61,891 nt of DNA from Syntrophobacterales bacterium. Its GTDB lineage: Bacteria; Desulfobacterota; Syntrophobacteria; Syntrophobacterales; Thermodesulforhabdaceae. Below the pieces are notes generated by a model. That model made no database searches, had not been told where the DNA came from, and saw only the letters and a program-made list of their open reading frames with translations. Every line of letters starts with the position of its first letter. Position 1 is the first letter of the stretch. This document shows positions 16,674-25,495 of the stretch, piece after piece. A program made the position numbers and the translations under genes. The stretch spans positions 1-61,891 of the forward strand of contig JAOACS010000007.1 of NCBI GenBank assembly GCA_026417655.1, given 5' to 3'.

Positions 16674-17532
16674 CAAGTCTTACAAAACCTTCCGGAGAGA
16701 TCTCCTCTGGGCGAAGATGGGGTAGGATGTTTGCCCTCTCAAGACACCCTTGGATTAAATCCGGCTTATAAGCATAGGTCCTGTTTTTCATGACAAAGCT
16801 CTTTAAACCATTCATAATGGTTTTTCGCCTCTGGCGAAAGACCTCTGCTACGAAGTTATGGAAAAATTCATAAGAAAGGGGTGCCCATCCGGGAGGGTCA
16901 AAAAAACGAAGTCTAACTACAATCGATTCAACCTTCGGAGGTGGGAAAAATTGACCGTGACTTACTGAAAAAAGCCTTTCTGCTATTACGCAATTTTTAA
17001 GGATCACTGTGGGGATCCCGTAATCTTTGGTCCCAACTCTAGCTGTCCATCTCAGCCCTACCTCCCGTTGCACCATAAGAACTGCCCGTTCAATTATGGC
17101 ACGAGCACTAATGAGATGAAAAAGAAGGGGTGAGCTAATATTGTAAGGGATATTTCCTATAACCTTAAGAGATGGGGGGGCCTTCGAGATCTCTTTGCCA
17201 TCACTTCCTTTAAGAAATTCTCTCCAATCGATGGTAAGAATATCCTGTAGATACCACCTAACGGAGGCTTTACATGGAAAAATAAGGGTTTGCAGAGCCT
17301 CCGCTAGATTCTTGTCTATTTCCACAAGGTATAAGTCACAGGGATAATCTATGAGATATCTAGTCAAAGCGCCCAATCCGGGGCCAATCTCCACAACAAT
17401 GTCACCGGGGGTAATTTCAAGGGCCTCAACTATTCGACGGGCAGTGCGAGGTTGAATAAGAAAATGTTGTCCCAGGCTTTTGGAAGCTCCTTTTCCGAAG
17501 CGGTATAGGTATTCTTTGGGACTCAGAAGCAC
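16639..17532 (-). CDS. rsmA: 16S rRNA dimethyladenosine transferase
   Basis: RsmA (KsgA) dimethylates two adenines near the 3' end of 16S rRNA. It shows SLGQHFLIQPRTARRIVEAL near the N-terminus, the SAM site VVEIGPGLGALTRYL, and the catalytic NIPYNISSPLLFHL (NxPY), with the C-terminal rRNA-binding helices RQRRKTIMNGL. The frame is open upstream inside tsaD, but GTG 17532, three bases after the tsaD stop and ~8 bases behind GAGGTGG, gives a 297-residue protein of normal length. It is part of an fbp-tsaD-rsmA run and converges on, and overlaps, the radical SAM gene. Confidence 0.95.
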   Translation of the reverse strand: MLLSPKEYLYRFGKGASKSLGQHFLIQPRTARRIVEALEITPGDIVVEIGPGLGALTRYLIDYPCDLYLVEIDKNLAEALQTLIFPCKASVRWYLQDILTIDWREFLKGSDGKEISKAPPSLKVIGNIPYNISSPLLFHLISARAIIERAVLMVQREVGLRWTARVGTKDYGIPTVILKNCVIAERLFSVSHGQFFPPPKVESIVVRLRFFDPPGWAPLSYEFFHNFVAEVFRQRRKTIMNGLKSFVMKNRTYAYKPDLIQGCLERANILPHLRPEEISPEGFVRLAKCFAEIGIPE

Positions 17533-17534
17533 AT

Positions 17535-18557
17535 CTAATACCACCTCGACAAAGCATCTACCGAGAAAAGATCCCGACAGAATCCTTCCCTTTTCCAAAC
17601 CTCGTAGGCAGCAGCGGCTATCATAACGGCATTGTCGGTGCAGAACGCAAGGGGCGGAAGTCGAAGATCCCACCCCTTCTCCATAGCCCTTTCCGTGAAT
17701 CGCTCTCTAAGCCTCCGATTTGCCGCTACTCCTCCTACTACGGCCACATGCCTTACCCCTTTACGTTCCGCCGCCATGGTCGTCTTCTCAAGAAGAACAT
17801 CCACAATGGCCTCTTGAAAGCTCGCTACAACATCTTCCACCCTGTAGGGCAATATCTCTTTGCTAGAATCCAAAGGACTTCCAAACTTTTTAACGAAATT
17901 TACAACAGCGGTTTTGATACCGCTGAAGCTAAAGTCGAAGGAATCCCTCCCAAGGAATGACCTAGGAAAAGAGACGGCCTGGGGATTACCCTGTTCAGAA
18001 AGTCTGTCAATAACAACTCCTCCTGGATATCCAAGCCCGAGAAGTTTCGCAACCTTGTCGAAGGCTTCTCCTGCTGCATCATCGAGGGTAGTTCCAAGAA
18101 GCTGAGGTGGTTCACCGGGCTTTACGAAGTAGAGGGCAGTATGGCCCCCGGAAACAACAAGGCAGACAGAAGGACCGGAAGGGGGGTCTCCGCCCAAAAA
18201 GGCCGCCCAGAGATGACCCTCGAGATGATTTACAGGGATAAGAGGCTTATCTAGAGCATAAGCGATCGCCTTTGCGGCGGCAATACCCACAAGAAGGGAT
18301 CCCACAAGACCAGGTCCGCAGGTTACGCCAATCGCATCGATCTCATCAAGAGAGCATCCAGATTCTCGAACAGCCTTATCGATAACCGGTATAATAGCCT
18401 CTACATGCTTTCTTGATGCAAGCTCAGGGACAACTCCTCCGTAGGGACTATGAACACTGATCTGACTTGCCACCACTTGGGATCTAATTATTCGGCCTCT
18501 TTCAACAATTGCGGCCGCCGTCTCATCGCAGGAGGATTCAATACCGAGAATTATCAT
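17535..18557 (-). CDS. tsaD: tRNA N6-adenosine threonylcarbamoyltransferase
   Basis: TsaD (Gcp/YgjD) transfers the threonylcarbamoyl group to A37 of ANN-decoding tRNAs (t6A). The 340-residue protein has the ASKHA signatures [16 protein letters not shown] at the start, the metal-binding HLEGHLWAA (HxxxH) near residue 110, [13 protein letters not shown] and [15 protein letters not shown]. Its ATG overlaps the fbp stop by four bases (ATGA) with GGAGGT just upstream, so the two are translationally coupled. The YrdC-type partner is at 7721. TsaB and TsaE are not in the window. Confidence 0.97.
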   Translation of the reverse strand: MIILGIESSCDETAAAIVERGRIIRSQVVASQISVHSPYGGVVPELASRKHVEAIIPVIDKAVRESGCSLDEIDAIGVTCGPGLVGSLLVGIAAAKAIAYALDKPLIPVNHLEGHLWAAFLGGDPPSGPSVCLVVSGGHTALYFVKPGEPPQLLGTTLDDAAGEAFDKVAKLLGLGYPGGVVIDRLSEQGNPQAVSFPRSFLGRDSFDFSFSGIKTAVVNFVKKFGSPLDSSKEILPYRVEDVVASFQEAIVDVLLEKTTMAAERKGVRHVAVVGGVAANRRLRERFTERAMEKGWDLRLPPLAFCTDNAVMIAAAAYEVWKREGFCRDLFSVDALSRWY

Positions 18558-19579
18558 GAAGAACCTCCATCGTTTAAGAATCGCTCAAGTTCAGAAACGT
18601 CCTCGGAGCTCCCTATAAAAAGGGGCACCCTATCGTGGAGGGTTTCTGGTTCGATATCTAAAATTCTCCTATGACCATCCGACGCAGCTCCACCGGCTTG
18701 TTCAACAATCATAGCAAGGGGAGCGGCTTCAAAGAGAAGACGGAGTTTTCCTCGAGGCTTTTTAGGATCCTTTGTATCGGCAGGATACATGAAAATACCA
18801 CCCTTTAGAAGATTTCTGTGGAAATCACCTACTAGGGTTCCAATATAACGTGATGTGTAGGGCTTTCCTTTTGCAGGATCTTTTTCTTTAAGTGAATCTA
18901 CGTATCGTCTTATTGGTTCACTCCAATAGTAATAATTTCCCTCATTTACACTGTAGATCTTCCCCCTTTTTGGGATCTTTATGTTGCGGTGGCTAAGGAG
19001 AAATTCTCCAAGGGCAGGATTTAGAGTAAAGCCGTGGACACCCTTGCCTGTCGTATAAACAAGCATGGTGCTAGAACCATATATGAAATACCCTGCGGCG
19101 ATCTGCTCTGAACCCTTTCGTAGAATCTCATCAAGGGTCACGGGTCCACTCTCTTTAATACGGCGGCGTATGGAGAAGATGGTTCCAATATTTGCATTAA
19201 CGTCAATGTTGGAGGATCCATCGAGAGGATCGATAAGAAGAATATAGGGGCCTGTAGGATATTGATGGGGAACCTCGATAATGTCGGCATCTTCTTCCGA
19301 AGCGATGGCCGCTATATGGCCTGTATGGATAACTCGCCGTATAATTGTTCTGTTGGCAAATTCATCAAGTTTTTGTATCTCCTCACCATAGACATTTTCA
19401 GATCCTGTGGATCCGAAGATGTCAACAAGCCCAGCCTTGCTTACTTGGCGGTGTATAATCTTTGCCGCCACTATCAATTCATTAAGAAGCTGAGTGAAGG
19501 CGCCAGTTGCGTAAGGCGTCTCACGCTGTTCTCGAAGAAGATGTTCTGTAACTGTAATACCAAGGCCTCTATCGGTCAT
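18554..19579 (-). CDS. fbp: Class I fructose-1,6-bisphosphatase
   Basis: This 341-residue gluconeogenic phosphatase has the metal site in IASEED (residues ~95-100) and [14 protein letters not shown] (~120-133), and the substrate loop [22 protein letters not shown] near 245. [20 protein letters not shown] is the class I C-terminal signature. GGGGAGGAT precedes the ATG. It implies gluconeogenic growth, in line with an organism living on acids and acyl-CoAs. It heads the fbp-tsaD-rsmA set, divergent from moaA. Confidence 0.97.
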   Translation of the reverse strand: MTDRGLGITVTEHLLREQRETPYATGAFTQLLNELIVAAKIIHRQVSKAGLVDIFGSTGSENVYGEEIQKLDEFANRTIIRRVIHTGHIAAIASEEDADIIEVPHQYPTGPYILLIDPLDGSSNIDVNANIGTIFSIRRRIKESGPVTLDEILRKGSEQIAAGYFIYGSSTMLVYTTGKGVHGFTLNPALGEFLLSHRNIKIPKRGKIYSVNEGNYYYWSEPIRRYVDSLKEKDPAKGKPYTSRYIGTLVGDFHRNLLKGGIFMYPADTKDPKKPRGKLRLLFEAAPLAMIVEQAGGAASDGHRRILDIEPETLHDRVPLFIGSSEDVSELERFLNDGGSS

Positions 19580-19693
19580 GATAAGATCCTCCCCTTTGAA
19601 TTTAATGTTGCACTCTTAAGGTTTTATTCTTATAGCAGAATTCGATAGGAGATTAAACCTCAAAGCCCTTCGTAAAAGAGGAAGGAGAAGGAA

Positions 19694-20719
19694 TTGGCTC
19701 TACCTACTTATGGAGAAGAGGTAGCCCCAGGCTCCCTATACAAGACCCCTCCCTACGAAAGGACGGTCGATTATCTCCGCATTGCTGTAACCGACAGATG
19801 TAACCTTCGCTGTATCTACTGTATGCCCCCTGAAGGCGTTCCCAGACTCCCCCACAAGGACATCCTTTCCTATGAAGAACTTCTACGTTTCGCCTCCATC
19901 GCCCGTTCCTTCGGGATCTCAAAAATCCGTATCACTGGCGGAGAACCACTTTTAAGAAAGGGGATTATATCCTTTATCAATCGCCTTATTAAAGAGGTAA
20001 CGCCTGAAGAAGTAACCATCACAACCAATGGAGTGCTTCTTGCCGACTGTGCAGAGGAGCTCTTTAAAGCGGGTGTAAGGCGTGTAAATATAAGCTTAGA
20101 TACCTTAAGGGCTGATCGTTTCAAGGAGATAACAAGAAGCGATTCTCTAAAAGAAGTATTTCGGGGTATTGATAAGGCGATGGCTATTGGCTTTCATCCG
20201 GTTAAACTTAATGTAGTGGTCATGAAGGGGATAAATGACGATGAGGTTGAAGATCTTGCTCGTCTTACCTTAAAAGAATCGATTCACGTTAGATTTATTG
20301 AATTTATGCCCTTTGGAGGAGAGGAATGGGAGAAAAGATTTATTCCTTCTAGAGAAATTATCGATCGACTCAAAGAGGTGGGAGAGCTTGAATCTACAGT
20401 AAGTCTCAATAACAATGGACCCGCAAAATACATGCGATTTAAGAAAGGGATAGGAAAAATCGGTATCATTAGTCCTATGAGTCAGCATTTTTGCAACTCC
20501 TGTAATAGACTTCGACTAACACCAGAAGGAAAACTTAGAACGTGTCTTTTCAGCCCTGAGGAAACGGACATAAGGCAACTTCTTAGGTGCTCCGCCTCGG
20601 ATGGGGAAATTGCCAAGGTTCTTATCGAGGTCCTCAAAAGGAAGCCTTCCCAACGAATACTTGGCACTGAACTTATTAAAAAATGTATATCCCGCCCCAT
20701 GTCTAAAATTGGAGGGTGA
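19694..20719 (+). CDS. moaA: GTP 3',8-cyclase MoaA
   Basis: MoaA performs the first step of molybdopterin synthesis. The N-terminal radical SAM cluster CNLRCIYCMP (CxxxCxxC) follows RIAVTDR near residue 28, and GEPLLRKG comes next. The C-terminal cluster HFCNSCNRLRLTPEGKLRTCLF near 270-290 is specific to MoaA. The C-terminal Gly-Gly that normally must be free is near the end (SKIGG), so activity is expected. The start is TTG behind GGAAGGAGAAGG. A MogA/MoaB protein is at 56989, which points to use of Mo or W enzymes. Confidence 0.96.
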   Translation: MALPTYGEEVAPGSLYKTPPYERTVDYLRIAVTDRCNLRCIYCMPPEGVPRLPHKDILSYEELLRFASIARSFGISKIRITGGEPLLRKGIISFINRLIKEVTPEEVTITTNGVLLADCAEELFKAGVRRVNISLDTLRADRFKEITRSDSLKEVFRGIDKAMAIGFHPVKLNVVVMKGINDDEVEDLARLTLKESIHVRFIEFMPFGGEEWEKRFIPSREIIDRLKEVGELESTVSLNNNGPAKYMRFKKGIGKIGIISPMSQHFCNSCNRLRLTPEGKLRTCLFSPEETDIRQLLRCSASDGEIAKVLIEVLKRKPSQRILGTELIKKCISRPMSKIGG

Positions 20720-20731
20720 TGCCTCCAATTT
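20706..20731 (+). other. Hairpin over the moaA stop codon
   Basis: AAATTGGAGG (20706-20715) and CCTCCAATTT (20722-20731) form a perfect 10-bp stem with the moaA stop codon in the loop. Only a short T run follows, so it may act as a weak terminator or a stability element between moaA and the nuclease gene 34 bases on. Confidence 0.5.
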
Positions 20732-20752
20732 CTACCAAAAAAAGGAGAAAAG

Positions 20753-22342
20753 ATGAAAATTACACCCCTTGGTGCAGCAGGACAGGTTACCGGTTCGTGT
20801 CATCTTATAGAGACAAGTGGTATGAAATACCTTGTGGATTGCGGACTATTTCAGGGTGGAAAGCGGACTGAAGAGCTCAACTGGGAACCGTGGGCCTTCA
20901 ATCCTTCCGAAATCGGCGCTCTCTTTCTTACCCACGCCCATATTGACCACTGTGGTCGTATCCCTAAACTTGTAAAAGACGGTTTTCGAGGAAAGATTTA
21001 CGCTACACGCCCCACTATTGAACTTTGCAAGATACTTCTTCTTGACTCAGCTCACATCCAAGAATCCTATGCGGAGCTAAAAACGAGAAAAAACCTTCGT
21101 AGGGGCCTCCCTCCCACAAAACCCCTCTACACAGAGGCCGAAGCCATTGAGAGCTTTGCCTTCATGGAGCCCATAGAACCGAATAGAGCCTTTTCGGTGA
21201 GTGAAAACCTTAAAATCTCCTTTAGAACCGCAGGCCATATTCTAGGAGCTTCTATCCTAGAGATCTGGGCCAGGGAGGAGGATACAGAGCAAAAAGTAGT
21301 CTTTTCCGGCGATATAGGTCGTAACGACCAGCTCATTGTAAAGGATCCCGAGGAAATCTTTGAAGCCGACGCCCTTTTTCTAGAGTCAACCTACGGAAAT
21401 CGTAACCATAAAACCCTTGAAGAAAGTAAAAGCGAGCTTAAAGAGGCTATTTTGTATAGTTACGGACATAGACAGAAGGTTCTTATTCCATCTTTTGCTG
21501 TAGAAAGAACACAAGAGATTTTATATGTTCTTAGAGAGTTTTTTAAAGATAGACTCATTCCTGATATGCCTGTCTTTCTCGATAGCCCCCTGGCCATTCA
21601 GGCCACAAAAATTTTCAGTCAAATGCAGGAATTCTTCGATGAGGAAACAAGGGCTATCATAGCTCGGGGAGAGGATCCTTTTCTATTTCCTCAACTTCAT
21701 TTCAGTCAGACTGTCGATGATTCTCGGAGAATAAACATGATGGAAGGCCCCGCTATAATCATAGCGGGAAATGGCATGTGCACAGCTGGACGTATACTCC
21801 ACCATATAAAACACAACATATGGCGTGAGGGATGTTCTCTGGTAATTGTAGGTTTTCAGGCGGAAGGAAGTTTGGGAAGACAGATCATTGATGGGGCAAA
21901 ACGGATACGGGTGATGGGTGAAGATGTGGCTGTTAGGACGAAGGTATTTACCATTGGTGGGTTCTCGTCTCACGCGGGACAGGATGAACTCATAGAGTGG
22001 GTAAGTAACTTCAAGAAAAGGGAAATGAAGGTCTTCTTAATCCACGGAGAAAAAACTGCAAGCGAGGCTCTCTCCTTTCTCATTCGAGAAAAGCTTGGAC
22101 TTTGGACCTACATTCCGCACATGGGAGAGACACTTATAATTGAACCAGTAAAACCTGAAGTGCTACCTGAAGATATTTGCGAAAACTATCTTTACGAAAT
22201 TGGGAAACGCTTCTTCGAACTCGAACATAATCTTATGCGGTCCCTACCCTTCCTTTCGATGGAAAAGAAAAAGGCTCTTGCAGAGAGACTAAAAAGGATA
22301 CAACAGGAGATAGAGGATACGATGATCTTTTCCAGGAGATAA
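20753..22342 (+). CDS. Beta-CASP metallo-beta-lactamase RNA nuclease
   Basis: This 529-residue protein has an MBL core with LTHAHIDHCGR (HxHxDH) near residue 60, FRTAGHILGAS near 155 and FSGDIGR near 180. Inserted after it are the beta-CASP motifs: LESTYGNR, PSFAVERTQE, GNGMCTAGRILHHIKH and FSSHAGQDEL. This is the CPSF73/KH-less archaeal-like group common in anaerobes, probably a 5'-3' or endo-ribonuclease. An extra ~60-residue helical C-terminus follows (RSLPFLSMEKKKALAERL). The start is ATG behind AAAGGAG. It is separated from arsC, on the other strand, by one base. Confidence 0.92.
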   Translation: MKITPLGAAGQVTGSCHLIETSGMKYLVDCGLFQGGKRTEELNWEPWAFNPSEIGALFLTHAHIDHCGRIPKLVKDGFRGKIYATRPTIELCKILLLDSAHIQESYAELKTRKNLRRGLPPTKPLYTEAEAIESFAFMEPIEPNRAFSVSENLKISFRTAGHILGASILEIWAREEDTEQKVVFSGDIGRNDQLIVKDPEEIFEADALFLESTYGNRNHKTLEESKSELKEAILYSYGHRQKVLIPSFAVERTQEILYVLREFFKDRLIPDMPVFLDSPLAIQATKIFSQMQEFFDEETRAIIARGEDPFLFPQLHFSQTVDDSRRINMMEGPAIIIAGNGMCTAGRILHHIKHNIWREGCSLVIVGFQAEGSLGRQIIDGAKRIRVMGEDVAVRTKVFTIGGFSSHAGQDELIEWVSNFKKREMKVFLIHGEKTASEALSFLIREKLGLWTYIPHMGETLIIEPVKPEVLPEDICENYLYEIGKRFFELEHNLMRSLPFLSMEKKKALAERLKRIQQEIEDTMIFSRR

Positions 22343-22343
22343 T

Positions 22344-22790
22344 TTAATTAGAGCTCTTCCTACTTGATTCAAGAAAGTTACGAATATCCTTTATAAAGTC
22401 CCTTATCTCATCACGCACCCTTCTGTAGTGAGATAGAGCTTCATCCTCGGTTTTTGCTCCTTTAGCAAGCATTGGAGGGTCATCAAAGGGAACATGGGCA
22501 TAAAGAACTTTAGCAGGGAAAACGGGGCAGGCCCTCTTAGCGCTATCGCAGAGTGTAATGACATAATCGAACTCAATAGATTCGACTTCATCGATCGACT
22601 TAGAACGTTGATTTGAAATATCAACTCCCGCTTCCTTCATAACTTTCACTGCCAAAGGATCTACTCCATGGGGTGCCACTCCTGCTGAAAAGGCTTCAAG
22701 CCAGTCACTATGAAAAAACCTTGTCCACCCTTCAGCCATCTGGCTTCTACAAGCATTGCCGGTGCAAAGAAACAGTATCTTTTCTTTCAT
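22344..22790 (-). CDS. arsC: Thioredoxin-type arsenate reductase / low-MW phosphatase-like
   Basis: This 148-residue enzyme reduces As(V) to As(III) by a three-cysteine relay. CTGNACR (Cys9...Arg15, CX5R) is the P-loop, and Cys81 and Cys88 in LCDSAKRACPVFP are the relay pair, one position off the well-studied B. subtilis Cys10/82/89. The ATG overlaps the upstream Fe-S gene by four bases behind GGAGGT. No arsR or ars efflux gene is adjacent. The ArsB-like permease family member at 2456 is distant and its substrate is unknown. Confidence 0.93.
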   Translation of the reverse strand: MKEKILFLCTGNACRSQMAEGWTRFFHSDWLEAFSAGVAPHGVDPLAVKVMKEAGVDISNQRSKSIDEVESIEFDYVITLCDSAKRACPVFPAKVLYAHVPFDDPPMLAKGAKTEDEALSHYRRVRDEIRDFIKDIRNFLESSRKSSN

Positions 22791-23326
22791 TCTACCTCCA
22801 AAAGCCTCATAAAGGGTTCCAGGTATCTTTTAAGAACTTCTTTTTTACCAGAAGACAATTCTGGGCACTGCTCCACACTACGGATGCCTTCAGCAAGTTG
22901 GATCGCAAAGACCATACAAGTAGGAAGCCCACATTTTTTGCAATTGGTCTTAGGCAAACATTTTAGGATTTCCACAATGTTCGGTTTCTTCTCAGCTGTG
23001 CCATCAAATTTTGGCTGAATCTCGTGACGCCGTTCCCAAATATTATTAATTAATTCCTTGAGCCATTCAAGAACTTTTACAGCCTCCTTCTCATCAGCAA
23101 GAGCATTTACAGCGATCTTATCAGGATGGACGGTTATAAGTTTTCCATGGTGCTTGAAGGTAACGGAAAGAGGGTCCTTCGTAAACTGGTATCCTCCTAG
23201 CTCAGCATTTAGGTAGGGAATTACCTCTTCAATGTTCTGATCCAAGTGGGCAATACAGTGGAGTGATTGGAATCGGGTATTACATTCAGGCCTAAAAATT
23301 TCTTTTCTATAACTTTTTAAAATCAT
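22787..23326 (-). CDS. Fe-S binding protein with CODH-type 4Fe-4S motif
   Basis: This is a ~179-residue protein. Residues ~1-90 form an alpha/beta domain without a recognised motif. The C-terminal part has CLPKTNCKKCGLPTCMVFA followed by EQCPEL, the CxxCGxxxC...C arrangement of the PF04060-type 4Fe-4S domain found in CODH/ACS gamma subunits and RnfB. ATG 23326 follows AGGAAAGAAGG and is preferred to the upstream in-frame ATG. It is coupled to arsC by overlap, so it may serve as an electron donor or an arsenic/redox-related accessory. That link is inference from order alone. Confidence 0.82.
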   Translation of the reverse strand: MILKSYRKEIFRPECNTRFQSLHCIAHLDQNIEEVIPYLNAELGGYQFTKDPLSVTFKHHGKLITVHPDKIAVNALADEKEAVKVLEWLKELINNIWERRHEIQPKFDGTAEKKPNIVEILKCLPKTNCKKCGLPTCMVFAIQLAEGIRSVEQCPELSSGKKEVLKRYLEPFMRLLEVE

Positions 23327-23459
23327 ACCTTCTTTCCTCCCTGTAGGCAACCTTTCAGGCATTAATTCCTGAAGGCAAAGGGTGACGAGATTTCCATCTT
23401 GCTTTATAGAAGTATATCTGTATTATTGTTACCTGTAAATAAGTGAGAGTCAAAAAGAT

Positions 23460-23506
23460 GGGCTTGTCTGAAAATACCCAATCTAGAGCCTTTCTCAGAC
23501 AAGCCC
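23460..23506. repeat. Perfect 12-bp inverted repeat
   Basis: GGGCTTGTCTGA (23460-23471) and TCAGACAAGCCC (23495-23506) are exact inverted copies 23 bases apart. Read on the minus strand the second arm is followed by ATCTTTTT, like an intrinsic terminator, but no minus-strand gene feeds it. It could be a terminator-like hairpin, an operator, or the remnant of a small transposon's terminal repeats. No direct target duplication is obvious. Confidence 0.6.
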
Positions 23507-23529
23507 ACAAGAGACGGAAGCCTTGTCCT

Positions 23530-23679
23530 ATGAGATTAAAAGATGTAGTGGTGACCCTCACAGGGGAAGAAGCGCAAAAGGTTCTCGAAATAGATCTTGA
23601 TGGAACCCCCCAGGATGCGCTTCAATTCATCCGGAATATACTAGCAAAAAAGGTTAGGGAGTCCCTTAAGACGAAGTGA
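23530..23679 (+). CDS. Small conserved-looking protein, 49 residues
   Basis: The ORF reads MRLKDVVVTLTGEEAQKVLE, then a DLDGTPQDALQFIRNIL helix and a basic end. This is a well-behaved alpha/beta composition resembling short proteins I have seen in sulfate reducers, without known function. The frame is open upstream to 23443 but that part overlaps the inverted repeat and has poor composition, so I start at ATG 23530. A clear ribosome site is missing, which lowers confidence. Confidence 0.5.
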   Translation: MRLKDVVVTLTGEEAQKVLEIDLDGTPQDALQFIRNILAKKVRESLKTK

Positions 23680-23759
23680 AGGCCGGTCTTTGAGGCTGGA
23701 TTCAGCCCATCTCAATTAAAGAACCTTCTACCTTAAAATCCTTTTAAAAAGGAGAGGTT

Positions 23760-23804
23760 ATGTCCGTTCTTCATGTTTTCCAGGATGAGTCCATAGGAAT
23801 GTAA
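23760..23804 (+). CDS. Possible 14-residue leader peptide
   Basis: An ATG directly behind the strong site AAAAAGGAGAGG opens a 14-codon frame (MSVLHVFQDESIGM) that stops 68 bases before badH. The ribosome site is better than that of many real genes here. It could be a leader peptide or the stump of a deleted gene. It is too short to judge by composition. Confidence 0.3.
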   Translation: MSVLHVFQDESIGM

Positions 23805-23872
23805 AAAATAGACATAGATCGGGATGAGGCCATTTTATAAAAGAGTTTTTAAGTGGAAGAGAGGGGAATTAT

Positions 23873-24637
23873 ATGTTTCGCCTAGACCATAGAGTCGGAG
23901 TAGTAACTGGTGGAGCTAGAGGTATTGGGAAAGCTATATCCAAGGTTCTTGCAAAACAGGGAGCCCTGGTAGTGGTAGCTGATATGAGGTTTGAGCTTGC
24001 AGAGCAGACAGCCTTCGAAATAAATGCTAGTGGAGGAGTAGCCTTGGCCACCTATGTGGATGTGACCGACATTGAATCGGTCAAAAAAATGGCCCAGAAG
24101 GTTCGAGAAATCTACGGACCTATCGACATCCTTGTAAACAACGTCGGATGGGATAAAATGATGCTTTTTTCCGAAACAGATCCTGATTTTTGGAGTAAGG
24201 TGATAGACATAAATTATAGGAGTGTTCTAAACTGTGTTTATGTTTTTATGAACGACATGATCCAGAAAAAACGCGGCAGAATTGTTTCAATAGGCTCCGA
24301 TGCTGCAAAGGTTGGAAGTAGTGGGGAATCTGTCTACTCTGGAGCTAAGGGAGCTATTATCTCCTTTAGTAAGACAATGGCAAGGGAACTTGCACGGTAT
24401 AACATAACAGTTAACGTTGTATGTCCTGGACCAACGGAGACTCCACTTGTAGAGGAGATAAAGGGGGAAAACGAACTGGGTCAAAAGATACTTGGTTCAA
24501 TAGAAAAATTCATACCCCTTGGAAGAATAGGAAGACCCGAGGACGTGGCCTATGCCGTAGCATTTCTCGTATCGGATGAGGCTGAATATATCACAGGGCA
24601 GGTTCTCAGTGTAAACGGTGGTTTAACCATGTGTTGA
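23873..24637 (+). CDS. badH: 2-hydroxycyclohexanecarboxyl-CoA dehydrogenase-like SDR
   Basis: This 254-residue short-chain dehydrogenase has the cofactor motif TGGARGIGKA (TGxxxGxG) near residue 12, NNVGWD near 90, and catalytic Ser-Tyr-Lys in IGSDAAKVGSSGE, VYSGAKGA. The stretch SDAAKVGSSGE..VYSGAKGA, then ITVNVVCPGPTETPL and the end GQVLSVNGGLTMC follow Rhodopseudomonas BadH closely, better than generic FabG. BadH oxidises 2-hydroxycyclohexane-1-carboxyl-CoA to the 2-keto compound, the substrate of the next gene's product. No FabG-type operon (acpP, fabF) is nearby. The family call is strong and the exact substrate is inferred. Confidence 0.75.
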   Translation: MFRLDHRVGVVTGGARGIGKAISKVLAKQGALVVVADMRFELAEQTAFEINASGGVALATYVDVTDIESVKKMAQKVREIYGPIDILVNNVGWDKMMLFSETDPDFWSKVIDINYRSVLNCVYVFMNDMIQKKRGRIVSIGSDAAKVGSSGESVYSGAKGAIISFSKTMARELARYNITVNVVCPGPTETPLVEEIKGENELGQKILGSIEKFIPLGRIGRPEDVAYAVAFLVSDEAEYITGQVLSVNGGLTMC

Positions 24638-24664
24638 TAATCCTTATCATGGAGGGCTCTAATC

Positions 24665-25495
24665 ATGAGATTTCAAGATATTATCTATGAGAAGAAAGAA
24701 AGGGTTGCTCGGATCTCCATAAACCGCCCGCAGAAGTATAATGCCTGCACACCTGTTACACTCTACGAACTTACAAAAGCCTTCATAAAGGCCTGGACCG
24801 ATAAAGACATAGGGGTAGTGGTACTTACAGGAGAGGGGGATAAAGCCTTCTGCACTGGTGGAGACCAAAGTATTAGAGGATTAGGGGGATATGAGGGATA
24901 TACAAGCGCGGATCTCGAAGGCACCGTTGCCGCTCTACCACTGGAGGTGGGCTGGCAGTTCGTGACCTTTCTTATTCGCCATATACCAAAACCGGTTATT
25001 GCAAGGGTCAACGGTTATGCCATTGGTGGAGGCCATGTTTGGCAAGTCAACTGCGATCTTTCTATCGCTTCCGATAGGGCCAAATTTGGACAGGCTGGTC
25101 CCAAAGTGGGAAGTTTCGATCCAGGTTTTGGCACAGGAGACCTCTGGCGTAACGTCGGTTTGAAGCGAGCCAAGGAGATTTGGTATCTTTGTAGAATCTA
25201 CTCGGCTGAAGAAGCCTATCAGATGGGATTGATCAATAGGGTAGTTCCCCATGAAAGATTGGATGAAGAGGTAGATTTGTGGTGTAAAGAACTTCTCGAA
25301 AAAAGCCCCACATCCCTTAAGATGCTCAAATACGCCTTTCTTGCAGAATCGGATGGACTGGGGGGTATAACGGAGCTCGGTGTAGGTGGTTTAAGTCTTT
25401 ATTACGGCACCGAGGAGTCGGTTGAAGGTCGTAATGCCTTTATGGAGAGACGAAAGCCCGACTTTTGGAGATATTTTAACAAGGGGAAGGAATGA
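24665..25495 (+). CDS. badI: BadI/MenB-type crotonase (2-ketocyclohexanecarboxyl-CoA hydrolase-like)
   Basis: This 276-residue crotonase shows RVARISINRP, FCTGGDQ near residue 62, the oxyanion region GYAIGGGHVWQVNCDL and FGQAGPKVGSFDPGFGT near 150, a block shared by BadI and MenB. The start (FQDIIYEKKERVA) and SFDPGFGT favour BadI, which opens the ketone ring to pimelyl-CoA. The C-terminus (EESVEGRNAFMERRKPDF) is as close to MenB, so 1,4-dihydroxy-2-naphthoyl-CoA synthase cannot be excluded. The adjacent badH and the absence of other men genes support ring cleavage. It has an unusual ~15-residue insertion after GGDQ. GGAGGG precedes the ATG. Confidence 0.68.
   Translation: MRFQDIIYEKKERVARISINRPQKYNACTPVTLYELTKAFIKAWTDKDIGVVVLTGEGDKAFCTGGDQSIRGLGGYEGYTSADLEGTVAALPLEVGWQFVTFLIRHIPKPVIARVNGYAIGGGHVWQVNCDLSIASDRAKFGQAGPKVGSFDPGFGTGDLWRNVGLKRAKEIWYLCRIYSAEEAYQMGLINRVVPHERLDEEVDLWCKELLEKSPTSLKMLKYAFLAESDGLGGITELGVGGLSLYYGTEESVEGRNAFMERRKPDFWRYFNKGKE

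Noticed and set aside
17533-17673. N-terminal extension of RsmA reaching into tsaD
   Set aside because: The extra residues are Cys/Arg-rich and not family-like. A GTG right after the tsaD stop with a good ribosome site gives the normal length.
23355-23561. Minus-strand 68-codon frame over the inverted repeat
   Set aside because: It overlaps the better small plus-strand ORF and the repeat, and has no family-like features.
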